64,000 bases of DNA from Herbaspirillum robiniae (GTDB lineage: Bacteria; Pseudomonadota; Gammaproteobacteria; Burkholderiales; Burkholderiaceae_D). A program made the position numbers and the translations under genes. The stretch is from contig NZ_NJGU01000006.1 of the NCBI RefSeq assembly GCF_002213415.1, positions 310,001 to 374,000 of the forward strand, in the 5' to 3' direction. Positions 52,731-59,565 of the stretch are shown here, in pieces. Each line of letters opens with the position of its first letter. Positions within the stretch are counted from its first letter, which is position 1. The notes under the pieces are model-generated. The model was not told where the DNA came from and searched no databases. It saw only the letters and a program-made list of their open reading frames with translations.

Positions 52731-53897
52731 ATGGACGAAATAAAAAATCCTTATCGCCCAGGCGCGGGGACTCCCCCGGTTTCGCTTGCCGGGCGTGATG
52801 ACCAAATTAAAAAGGCCACGACACTTTTAAAGATCGTCCAAGCAGGGGGAAGCGACCGCTCACTGATGCTCTACGGCTTGCGCGGCGTTGGCAAAACGGT
52901 TCTGCTTAACCATGCCGAGGAAATAGCGGCCAGCCTTCATTTTCATGTTCAACATCTGGAGTTATCCGAGAAAGACGATTTTCGCCGTGAAATCGCCAAG
53001 ACCGTACGTAAGGCATTGCTGGCAATTAGCCTCGTTGATAATTTGAAAGAAAAAGCAAAACGTGCGTTGGGAATTTTGAAGGCATTTACCTTGGCTATTC
53101 CCGATGGTCCGGAATTCAAACTCGATATCGATGCTGTTTTGGGTACAGGTGATTCTGGTGACCTCAATTCCGACATTGTTGATTTACTAACAGCTCTTGG
53201 AGATGCCGCTAAAGAGGCCGGACGCCCAGTCTGCCTTTTTATTGATGAGGTGCAATATCTTGAAGAAGCTGCCTTTGCTGGTCTGTTGGCATCGGTTCAC
53301 CGCATTAATCAAAAGCAGTTCCCGGTCGTCTTTATCTGCGCTGGCCTACCTCAAATTGCCGCATTATCTGCAGATGCGAAGTCTTATGCTGAACGCCTCT
53401 TTGAATTCTTGCCGATTGGAAGATTGATTGATACAGAAGCGGAGACGGCGTTATTGGGTCCCGCAAAAACTCAAGGCGTAAATTTCACAGACGAAGCGAA
53501 GGACTTTCTACTCGCCGAAACTGAAGGCTATCCCTATTTCATTCAAGAATTCGGCAAGCACACTTGGAACGCTGCAAAGGCGTCACCAATCAGTTTGGAA
53601 GACGCAACAAATGCACGTGATGCAGCTATTGTGAGCTTGGACGATAGTTTTTTTAAGTCTCGTATTGATCGCTCAACCGACGCAGAAAAAGAGTTCATGA
53701 AGGCAATGGCACAAATTGGCACAGGCCCCTACAAAATGGGCGATGTTGCCAAGCAAAAGGGTGTGCTAGTGAATTCCCTGGGCCCTGTCCGCGCAACACT
53801 AATTGGAAAGGGTTTTGTCTATGCACCGTCACATGGACTTATTGAATTTACTGTCCCGCAATTTGACAAGTTTATCCGTCGCCACTTCAAGATATAG
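52731..53897 (+). CDS. AAA+/STAND-like ATPase with C-terminal winged helix
   Basis: This 388-residue P-loop protein has Walker A YGLRGVGKT (48-56) and Walker B LFIDEVQ (169-175). A sensor-1-like segment is ICAGLPQI and the arginine-rich AERLFEFLPIGRL follows. The C-terminal winged-helix domain is GPYKMGDVAKQKGVLVNSLG ... FTVPQFDKFIRRH. It resembles archaeal-type/Orc1-Cdc6-like bacterial ATPases of unknown role, some of which sit in mobile islands. GC is clearly lower than the flanking chromosome. A defence or element-maintenance role is possible; neither is shown. It is divergent from the PAAR operon. Confidence 0.88.
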   Translation: MDEIKNPYRPGAGTPPVSLAGRDDQIKKATTLLKIVQAGGSDRSLMLYGLRGVGKTVLLNHAEEIAASLHFHVQHLELSEKDDFRREIAKTVRKALLAISLVDNLKEKAKRALGILKAFTLAIPDGPEFKLDIDAVLGTGDSGDLNSDIVDLLTALGDAAKEAGRPVCLFIDEVQYLEEAAFAGLLASVHRINQKQFPVVFICAGLPQIAALSADAKSYAERLFEFLPIGRLIDTEAETALLGPAKTQGVNFTDEAKDFLLAETEGYPYFIQEFGKHTWNAAKASPISLEDATNARDAAIVSLDDSFFKSRIDRSTDAEKEFMKAMAQIGTGPYKMGDVAKQKGVLVNSLGPVRATLIGKGFVYAPSHGLIEFTVPQFDKFIRRHFKI

Positions 53898-53958
53898 GCA
53901 CCGACACACTTTCACTGACATTGCTCTGCACATTGGTTCCCTAGTGCGAAGGTAATTG

Positions 53959-53990
53959 AAAACGCCCGCATCAAGCGGGCGTTTTTTCTT
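53959..53990 (+). terminator. Terminator after the ATPase gene
   Basis: AACGCCCGC (53961-53969) pairs with GCGGGCGTT (53975-53983) over a short ATCAA loop, followed by TTTTTCTT. Confidence 0.92.
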
Positions 53991-54000
53991 GCGCTGTGGA

Positions 54001-54027
54001 TGTCGGCTTCTGGCCGATAGTAGCCAT
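54001..54027. repeat. CTTCTGGCCGATAG repeat, copy A
   Basis: TGTCGGCTTCTGGCCGATAG starts the copy. Consensus across copies: TGTCCGCTTCTGGCCGATAGCGGAC, an imperfect palindrome. This copy lies at the 3' end of the 54027-54416 gene. Confidence 0.75.
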
Positions 54028-54416
54028 CATATTCCCCGTGCAACTCGCCAATGCACATGCTCAGGTAGCGCATGCTTCAAGAGAAATGCTGCGAAAACAT
54101 CGGCCACAATGGTGTTCGAAAACCATTCGTCAGAGAGCAACGCAACTTCACCAGTTCCGAATACCAGTAAGGTTCCATCTGGATAGTTAGTGTTCTTTTT
54201 TTCTTGATACGCCCGGTAGTGCACGCCTGTAAGGGCATCACGACGTTCAAGTAGGCATGTAATCCCTCCTCCAGCAACCTGAAGATAGCTTCCGTGGTCG
54301 TCAGTCAGAGATGCGAAAGATGAGGTGCCATAGCTTCTCAGGCTCAGAATCGCTCTTCGCAGTTGCTGCTCGGAAGGATCGTCTTTGGCAGCTTTATTCT
54401 GAATTTCCAAGCGCAT
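54027..54416 (-). CDS. Small uncharacterised protein, possible immunity protein
   Basis: This 129-residue soluble protein (MRLEIQNKAAKDDPSEQQLR; SYGTSSFASLTDDHGSYLQV; GGGITCLLERRDALTG; DGTLLVFGTGEVALLSDEWF) has no signal peptide. I cannot assign a family with certainty; size, solubility and location beside a toxin operon suggest an orphan immunity protein. It is flanked by copies A and B of the short palindrome. Its GC is lower than chromosomal genes. Confidence 0.7.
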   Translation of the reverse strand: MRLEIQNKAAKDDPSEQQLRRAILSLRSYGTSSFASLTDDHGSYLQVAGGGITCLLERRDALTGVHYRAYQEKKNTNYPDGTLLVFGTGEVALLSDEWFSNTIVADVFAAFLLKHALPEHVHWRVARGI

Positions 54417-54468
54417 AGTATTTTTTGAGAATTCAGGTTACATCCCCGAAGATGCAACCAAGGTAATA

Positions 54469-54495
54469 GGTCCACTTCTGGCCGTAATGAGACAT
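54469..54495. repeat. CTTCTGGCCGATAG repeat, copy B
   Basis: GGTCCACTTCTGGCCGTAAT matches the consensus with several changes. It lies between the 54498-54875 and 54027-54416 genes, and overlaps the end of the former only marginally or not at all. Confidence 0.65.
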
Positions 54496-54497
54496 AT

Positions 54498-54875
54498 CTA
54501 CCGATTGATGCCGTGGAACCGATCTACCGTTTCGCAGTATTTTCTTGCCAATGGCCCTAAGAGAGGGCGCCAGTTATCAGCAGGGAGGCTTCCTCGGTTT
54601 ATCAATCCTTCCAGAAATCCCGTTGCGATCGCTGATTTGACGTCAGCACTTCCCTCAGTGAGTAATTTTTCCACCAATACAAACAAACTGTTTGCCTGTT
54701 CATAGTCGCCAGCCAAAAATCTGTCTTGTACCAAGATGCATAGCTGTCGGATCCATAGGTGCGGGATGAATTCGCCCTTGGCACCAATCCAGTCATCGGC
54801 AGCGGCCACAACTTTTTCTCTAAGGCCATCATATTCGCTGCAAAGCAGTTGACGCATCATTTCAAATTCGATCAT
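54498..54875 (-). CDS. Small uncharacterised helical protein, possible immunity protein
   Basis: This 125-residue, mostly helical soluble protein (MIEFEMMRQLLCSEYDGLRE; HLWIRQLCILVQDRFLAGDY; ADVKSAIATGFLEGLINRG) resembles the small helical DUF7674-like proteins found beside polymorphic toxins. This is a tentative memory-based comparison. It lies between repeat copies C and B in the alternating array. Confidence 0.68.
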   Translation of the reverse strand: MIEFEMMRQLLCSEYDGLREKVVAAADDWIGAKGEFIPHLWIRQLCILVQDRFLAGDYEQANSLFVLVEKLLTEGSADVKSAIATGFLEGLINRGSLPADNWRPLLGPLARKYCETVDRFHGINR

Positions 54876-54904
54876 GGCTTTTAATAGATGCGCAGTGACA
54901 TAGG

Positions 54905-54936
54905 AACGGCCGCTCCTGGCCGATTGCGGACGTAAT
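54905..54936. repeat. CTTCTGGCCGATAG repeat, copy C
   Basis: CCGCTCCTGGCCGATTGCGG (54910-54929) closely matches the consensus and keeps the outer palindrome arms. It lies between the genes at 54971-55666 and 54498-54875. Confidence 0.75.
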
Positions 54937-54970
54937 TCCCTTCGTTGCGGAGATCAGAAAGAGACGGTGA

Positions 54971-55666
54971 TCAAGGGAGCTGGGCACCACCTGCAAGCAG
55001 CGCGCCAAGCGTCTTGACAAGCCATTCATGCAGCGCATCAAAATCGGTAGTTTCAGCTTCAATCGCCGGTGTGCTTGACGTGGCAGCAAAATGAATAGGT
55101 TTAATTGATGGCGGCGGGTCGCCTATCCATGCCGTTACAACATTCGGTAAATTTGAGCGATGGGACATTCGATTTCGAAGGTCCATCCATAAATCCCACT
55201 CATCACTCTTAAGCAACTTATCTAGTGCTGACGTCAGCTGGGCAGCCTTAGCGTAAGGCAATAGCCATTTGTAAAGTTTTGGCGGAGTGCATTGCCGCCG
55301 CTCCACCTCACCGAAGGGGAGACTCAGTACTGACGGGTGGCTCGCTAGAGCTGCAAGTGAGTAGCAGGCGCTCTCGATGCAACTAACGCCTGCGGTGAAC
55401 ATTCCGAAAAGTGCGCGCTCCCGTCGATATAAGTCTTCGTGAGTCGGGTTCTGGCACTCAACTACCGAGTTTTTGTAATACTGCCAGTCTTCAAATGATG
55501 CCCTATAGCGCCACGCAAGTAGATTTGAAGCACCAGCAAATTCGCTCCATGCCTGTGACACTTGCGGTTGGAGCAAGGTTTTTCTTGCAACAGCCATATA
55601 CTGTACTAACTGTTGCTCAGGAAAGTCATCTGGAAGGTCGATGCAGTACTCGGTGGAGTGGCGCAT
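54971..55666 (-). CDS. Uncharacterised protein with HEPN-like motif
   Basis: This 231-residue soluble, helix-rich protein starts MRHSTEYCIDLPDDF. MDLRNRMSHRSNLP near 160-175 contains R-x4-H (RNRMSH), the motif of HEPN ribonucleases and their relatives (often LRNxxxH). An upstream helical part (FTAGVSCIESACYSLAALA) fits the HEPN bundle. A nuclease or HEPN-derived immunity or abortive-infection role is possible. No partner antitoxin or nucleotidyltransferase is evident. It lies between repeat copies D and C. Confidence 0.7.
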   Translation of the reverse strand: MRHSTEYCIDLPDDFPEQQLVQYMAVARKTLLQPQVSQAWSEFAGASNLLAWRYRASFEDWQYYKNSVVECQNPTHEDLYRRERALFGMFTAGVSCIESACYSLAALASHPSVLSLPFGEVERRQCTPPKLYKWLLPYAKAAQLTSALDKLLKSDEWDLWMDLRNRMSHRSNLPNVVTAWIGDPPPSIKPIHFAATSSTPAIEAETTDFDALHEWLVKTLGALLAGGAQLP

Positions 55667-55697
55667 AAAGATCTACTCAATTCGGGCTGAAATCGTC

Positions 55698-55726
55698 AAT
55701 GGCCATTTCTGGCCGATAGCAAACGT
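55698..55726. repeat. CTTCTGGCCGATAG repeat, copy D
   Basis: GGCCATTTCTGGCCGATAGC (55701-55720) followed by AAACGT matches the repeat family. It lies upstream of the HEPN-like gene. Confidence 0.72.
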
Positions 55727-55899
55727 AGTGCTCCGCACTTTATCATCGCCCGCGCCACGTGGCTATTTTTGGGGTTATTGGACGAAACCCGTTCCAATGA
55801 AATCAAGCACTTACCGATATCTACAGACAGTTTTTATAACCCACCTTCCCACCCCTAACCCACTGACTTTTATATTCTTTTCGCCCGTAGCACAGCTAT

Positions 55900-55948
55900 T
55901 TCGTAATCAGTAGGTCGACGGTTCGATTCCGCCCATCAGCACCAGTAC
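55900..55948 (+). repeat. Right attachment-site repeat (attR), 49 bp
   Basis: This is an exact copy of 49634-49682 (tRNA-Thr anticodon loop to just past CCA). The preceding GTAGCACAGCTAT faintly resembles tRNA D-arm sequence (GTAGCTCAG), but no complete tRNA is present. Confidence 0.93.
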
Positions 55949-55951
55949 CAG

Positions 55952-55985
55952 AGCGGCTTGCAGCGATGCAGGCCGCTTTTTTTTG
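55952..55985 (+). terminator. tRNA-Thr terminator (right copy)
   Basis: AGCGGCTTGC (55952-55961) pairs with GCAGGCCGCT (55968-55977) over an AGCGAT loop, followed by TTTTTTT. It is homologous to the left copy with compensated stem substitutions; it is probably the original chromosomal terminator of the tRNA. Confidence 0.85.
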
Positions 55986-56069
55986 CTCCGCAAAGTACTA
56001 TTTTTTTGCGGAGCAGCTAAATTCCTAGAGTATTTCTGAATTCGGTTCGTCTGCCTTCTTTTGAGCTCG

Positions 56070-56107
56070 CAAAAAAACAGCCCAATCTAGTTGGGCTATT
56101 TTTTTAA
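56070..56107. terminator. Intrinsic terminator, bidirectional
   Basis: AGCCCAA (56079-56085) and TTGGGCT (56091-56097) form the stem with TCTAG loop, with an A-run before and a T-run after. There is no adjacent gene on the plus strand, so it may be a leftover of the integration junction. Confidence 0.85.
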
Positions 56108-56110
56108 CGA

Positions 56111-56150
56111 GATGTCCGCTTCTGCCAGATCGCGGACTTTAGCAAACATT
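56111..56150. repeat. CTTCTGGCCGATAG repeat, copy E (outside the island)
   Basis: TGTCCGCTTCTGCCAGATCG at 56113-56132 followed by CGGAC keeps perfect GTCCGC/GCGGAC arms. It lies beyond attR, just upstream of the AraC gene, showing that the family is not restricted to the island. Confidence 0.7.
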
Positions 56151-56211
56151 TGCATCCGTCACCGACCAACACCGTATAGGTACAGCACACTTCCCCCGCC
56201 AAGGCGACGGT

Positions 56212-56217
56212 TATAAT
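56212..56217 (+). promoter_or_regulatory. -10 box next to the AraC-family start codon
   Basis: TATAAT ends 8 nt before the ATG at 56226, with no Shine-Dalgarno sequence between. This gives a probable leaderless or near-leaderless mRNA, as for argA. Confidence 0.6.
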
Positions 56218-56225
56218 CCGCCCCC

Positions 56226-57206
56226 ATGACCAGCAAAGCTTCCGCCCAGGCTTCTCGCGCCGAATACACGCGGCGCATGAACCGTGTGCTCAACTATATC
56301 GATGCTCACCTGGAGCAGCCGCTGGATGGCGCAGAGCTGGCTGACGTCGCCAATTTTTCCCGCTTTCATTTCCATCGGATCTTCGCGGCCTTGATGGACG
56401 AGACGCTGGGCAGTTACATCCGGCGTCGCCGGCTTGAAAAGGCGGCCTTTCGCTTGTCGTGCGGGCAAGATGAAACAGTCCTTGAGACTGCTCTGGCCAC
56501 GGGTTTCGGTTCGGCGGAAGCCTTTGCGCGCGCCTTCAAACTCAGGTTCGGCTGCACACCATCGCAATGGCGTGCCGATACCCCGCGGCGCATGGCGCAA
56601 CAAGCTGCCGCTCTCGATCTGCGACCAAGCGGGCAAAAGAGCAATCCTGATCAGGTCTTTGGCAATCTTGATCAGGCAAGCCAGGTCGCATCGGCCGAAG
56701 ATGACGTCTCTTACCGAGCCACGAAAGGGACTGCCATGGAAGTGCGCATCATCGAATTGCCTGCGGCGCGCGTCGCCTACCAACGACTGATCGGTCCCTA
56801 TGGGCCTGCCATCGGAGCGTTCTGGCGCAACCGGATTGCACCCTGGATGCAGTCGCACGGTTTGAGCGATGCGACGTGCTACGGGATCGCCTATCACGAT
56901 CCCTCGGTGACGCCGGCCTCCAAGTGTCAATACGACGCTTGTGTTGAAGTGGCAGAGGATTTTCCTGGCAGCGAGAAGACCGACCACCAGGTCCTGCCAG
57001 GCGGGCGTTATGCGGTGGCGCATTTCAAAGGCAAGCCGGAGACGATCGCTGCGGCCTGGACCTGGCTGACGCGCGAATGGCTGCCGTCCAGCGGGCTGCA
57101 ATGCGACGATCGGCCGTGCTTCGAGATGTTCTCCGCGGCGATGGCGCGAGATCCTGAAACGGGCGAGCCCAGCTGCGACATTTGCATTCCTGTACGGGCG
57201 CTGTGA
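56226..57206 (+). CDS. AraC-family regulator with GyrI-like effector-binding domain
   Basis: This 326-residue protein has two N-terminal AraC helix-turn-helix units (AELADVANFSRFHFHRIFAAL; ETALATGFGSAEAFARAFKLRFGCTPSQWR in blocks). After a linker comes a GyrI-like domain (MEVRIIELPAARVAYQRLIGPYG ... GGRYAVAHFKGKPETIAAAWTWL). This domain pair is seen in multidrug-sensing activators of the Rob/SoxS-BmrR type. It binds small hydrophobic ligands and regulates unknown targets. It lies just outside the tRNA island. Confidence 0.92.
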   Translation: MTSKASAQASRAEYTRRMNRVLNYIDAHLEQPLDGAELADVANFSRFHFHRIFAALMDETLGSYIRRRRLEKAAFRLSCGQDETVLETALATGFGSAEAFARAFKLRFGCTPSQWRADTPRRMAQQAAALDLRPSGQKSNPDQVFGNLDQASQVASAEDDVSYRATKGTAMEVRIIELPAARVAYQRLIGPYGPAIGAFWRNRIAPWMQSHGLSDATCYGIAYHDPSVTPASKCQYDACVEVAEDFPGSEKTDHQVLPGGRYAVAHFKGKPETIAAAWTWLTREWLPSSGLQCDDRPCFEMFSAAMARDPETGEPSCDICIPVRAL

Positions 57207-57321
57207 ATCGGGTTGTTGATGACCGGGCGGGCGACCGCAGTTGGCATGAGATTCGATGAATGGATGCTCTTGACTGGTTCAACGAGGCGATGGCGCAGTC
57301 CCTCCCCAGAGCCCCCATATC

Positions 57322-57356
57322 AAAGCGGCTTGCGTCACTGCAAGCCGCTTTTATTT
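57322..57356 (+). terminator. Terminator between AraC gene and convergent secreted-protein gene
   Basis: AAAGCGGCTTGC and GCAAGCCGCTTT form a 12-bp stem with a GTCACT loop, followed by TATTTTG. Confidence 0.88.
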
Positions 57357-57385
57357 TGTCTTCCGGTTGGCGACCGGGATCGCCA

Positions 57386-57835
57386 TCAGCCTCCGAACTT
57401 CCCGCTGCGCATCTCGCCGACTTCCTTCACCGCGCGGCGGAAATCAAAATCCTTGACCAGGTCTTCGATGCTGAAATACACCAGCTCCTGCGCGCGGTTC
57501 ATGCTGACGAGTTTCTTGTCCACATAGGTTTGCGACATGCTGTAGGTCGAGTGGTAACCGGTGTTGCGGTCCATCACGCGCAGCGAGGACCAGCCTACCG
57601 ATACGCCCTGTATGACCGAGACGTCGCCGGTGAAGTCCAGCGCCAGCTTGTTGTCCTTGAGCAGCTTGCAGACCTTGTCGGGGATCTGGATGCCGCCGTA
57701 TTCGCGCATCGCGCTGTTGATGCCGGCGTTGGCGTAGATGTTGCCGCAGTTGGTGTTGGCGGCCTGGGTTTCCTGGGTGGCCAGGCCGGTGATGGCGGCG
57801 AACATCAGGGCGGTGACGGCGGCGAGCTTTTTCAT
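57386..57835 (-). CDS. Small secreted protein, paralogue of its upstream neighbour
   Basis: This 149-residue protein has a clear signal peptide (KKLAAVTALMFAAITGLATQETQA). The mature part has two Cys (NCGNIY, KVCKLL) and YGGIQIPDKVCKLLKDNKLAL then VSVGWSSLRVMDRNT. It aligns with the next protein (HGGYNVPADACLQIRRNRMAL, VAWTIIKLRDERL). No family is known to me. It probably forms an operon with the neighbour, 69 bp upstream. Confidence 0.78.
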   Translation of the reverse strand: MKKLAAVTALMFAAITGLATQETQAANTNCGNIYANAGINSAMREYGGIQIPDKVCKLLKDNKLALDFTGDVSVIQGVSVGWSSLRVMDRNTGYHSTYSMSQTYVDKKLVSMNRAQELVYFSIEDLVKDFDFRRAVKEVGEMRSGKFGG

Positions 57836-57904
57836 GGTGACTCCGTTCGGTGAAGGTGGCGGAAATACGGGGTTGGGCAAATGGGTGCGCCGGTTATCGA
57901 CTGG

Positions 57905-58333
57905 TTACTGCGCAGGTATTTCCCGCTTGGCGCGCAGCGCCCGGATTTGCGCCATCGCTTCGGTGTAGGAGAAGTTCTGCAGGGCCATGTCGATGCTTTG
58001 CGCCATGGCGTGGGCGGCGTCCTCCTTGTTCATCGCGGTGGCGCCCACCAGGGTGGTGGTGCCGAAGCTCTGCGAGAAGATCGGCAGGCGCTCGTCGCGC
58101 AGCTTGATGATGGTCCACGCCACCGTCGCGTCCTGGCTGGTGTCGACGTTGGAGATCACCTCCAGCGCCATCCTGTTGCGGCGGATCTGCAGGCAGGCGT
58201 CGGCGGGAACGTTGTAGCCGCCGTGGGCGCTGACGACGGCATCGACTTCCTGGGTCGACGAAACCGGCGCCAGGCAGGCGGCCTGGGCGTGCATGGACAG
58301 CGACAGCGCGGCGGCAAGGACGATTGCTTTCAT
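57905..58333 (-). CDS. Small secreted protein
   Basis: This 142-residue protein has a signal peptide (AIVLAAALSLSMHAQAA). The mature part is similar to the downstream neighbour around HGGYNVPADACLQI, suggesting tandem duplication and divergence. The ATG at 58333 has AAGGGGAA upstream; an open frame extends 60 codons further without support. The function is unknown. Confidence 0.78.
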   Translation of the reverse strand: MKAIVLAAALSLSMHAQAACLAPVSSTQEVDAVVSAHGGYNVPADACLQIRRNRMALEVISNVDTSQDATVAWTIIKLRDERLPIFSQSFGTTTLVGATAMNKEDAAHAMAQSIDMALQNFSYTEAMAQIRALRAKREIPAQ

Positions 58334-58422
58334 GGTGTTCCCCTTCATGTGATGTGGCGACGTTGTGTCTTCAGGTGAGGCCATGGTAGGGGGATGATCT
58401 TTCAACATCGTTGCAGAGCGGA

Positions 58423-58452
58423 CCGCTTCTGTTTCAACTGAAACAGAAGCGG
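58423..58452. promoter_or_regulatory. Perfect 14-bp-arm palindrome, operator-like
   Basis: CCGCTTCTGTTTCA (58423-58436), AC, TGAAACAGAAGCGG (58439-58452) is an exact inverted repeat. It lies about 90 bp upstream of the secreted-protein operon on the minus strand. It has no T-run, so a protein-binding site is more likely than a terminator. Confidence 0.65.
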
Positions 58453-58471
58453 CGCTCAACCACGCCAACCA

Positions 58472-58499
58472 ATAAAAAAGGCCGCTGCTGCGGCCTTGC
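58472..58499 (-). terminator. Terminator of the lysR gene (minus strand)
   Basis: AAGGCCGC (58478-58485) and GCGGCCTT (58490-58497) form a stem with a TGCT loop. On the minus strand it is followed by a T-run (complement of AATAAAAAA). Confidence 0.85.
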
Positions 58500-58538
58500 G
58501 GACTCTCGGACAACGACCTCGGATCGGGTCGCGACGGC

Positions 58539-59441
58539 TCACCAGCCGTTCGCCTGCCCCGCCTCCAGCAGGAAATCCCGCAGCAGGCGCGCGCTGGGGC
58601 CCAGCTTTTGCGAGTGGACCAGGTAGATCTCCAGCGGGGCCGTCTCCACCTCCGGCAGCACCTGCACCAGTTCGCCGGATGCGATCAGGGCTGCCGCGTC
58701 ATAGGCCGGCAGGCGTGCGATGCCCTCTCCCGCCAGCACGAAGGCCAGGCGCGAGGCGGCGCTGTCGGTGACCACGTCGCCGCGGATGGGCAACTGCATC
58801 TCCTGGCCGTCGCTGCGCACCGCGATCGTCTTCTGGCTGGGGGGATAGACCACCCAGCGGTGCTGCTCCAGCTCCGGCACGGTGGCCGGGGCGCGGTAGC
58901 GGCGCAGGTAGGACGGCGCGGCGCACAGCATGGTCTGCTCCTTCACCAGGCGGCGCGCCACCAGCGACGAATCGGCCAGCGGACCGGCACGCACCGCCAG
59001 TTCCACGCCTTGCTGCACCAGGTCGACGTTGGCGTCGTTCATCGCCACGTGCAGGCGGATGGCCGGGTAGCGCCGACGAAACTCCAGCAGCACGGGAAGA
59101 ATGCGCTTGTTGCCGAAGTGGTGCGAACAGGTGATGCGGACCTCGCCGCGCGGCTCGGCGCGCAACAGCTCCATGCCGCGGATGCCGTCGTGCGCCTCGT
59201 CGAGCAGGCGCTCGCAATGCACGCGGAAGGCCTCGCCGGCCGGCGTGAGGCTGAAGCTGCGCGTGCTGCGCTGGGCCAGCGGCACGCCGAGCTTGGTTTC
59301 CAGCGCGCGCACATGGTGGCTGACCACGGCGCGCGTCAAACCCAGGGCGCGCGCCCCGGCGGCGAAGCTGCCGGCGCGCACCACCGTGGCGAAAACCGCC
59401 ATGGCGCGCAGTTCGTCGAGGATGGGGGAGGCGTCGCTCAT
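58539..59441 (-). CDS. LysR-family transcriptional regulator
   Basis: This 300-residue protein has the N-terminal DNA-binding domain LRAMAVFATVVRAGSFAAGARALGLTRAVVSHHVRALE (in blocks) and the CrgA-type subgroup pattern STRSFSLTPAGEAF. It is divergent from the DJ-1/PfpI-ABM gene pair with a 124-bp gap and is their likely regulator. Effector unknown. Confidence 0.93.
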   Translation of the reverse strand: MSDASPILDELRAMAVFATVVRAGSFAAGARALGLTRAVVSHHVRALETKLGVPLAQRSTRSFSLTPAGEAFRVHCERLLDEAHDGIRGMELLRAEPRGEVRITCSHHFGNKRILPVLLEFRRRYPAIRLHVAMNDANVDLVQQGVELAVRAGPLADSSLVARRLVKEQTMLCAAPSYLRRYRAPATVPELEQHRWVVYPPSQKTIAVRSDGQEMQLPIRGDVVTDSAASRLAFVLAGEGIARLPAYDAAALIASGELVQVLPEVETAPLEIYLVHSQKLGPSARLLRDFLLEAGQANGW

Positions 59442-59565
59442 GGCTTATTGTATGTTTTTATTTGACATTCAGTCAGCATATCAGGATCTACCGCCGATGT
59501 GAGCGCTTCCTTATAGTTTGCCTTACCCGCACTTGGACGGGCTTTCAGACTAAAGGAGCTTCATC

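Larger units (their letters stand above)
49683..55899. mobile_element. 6.2-kb tRNA-Thr genomic island without integrase
   Basis: The island is bounded by the 49-bp direct repeats. The content is a type VI secretion cargo operon (minus strand), an ATPase gene (plus strand) and three small genes (minus strand) separated by palindromic repeats. Several genes are visibly lower in GC than the flanks. No integrase, transposase or phage gene is seen, so the element is either a decayed remnant or mobilised in trans. Confidence 0.85.

Noticed and set aside
55887..55980. Second complete tRNA-Thr gene at the right junction
   Set aside because: Only the 3' half is present. The sequence before it does not form an acceptor or D-arm, so it is an attachment-site copy.
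54001..56150. Integron attC sites
   Set aside because: The repeated palindromes do not contain the GTTRRRY/RYYYAAC cores, and no integron integrase is seen.
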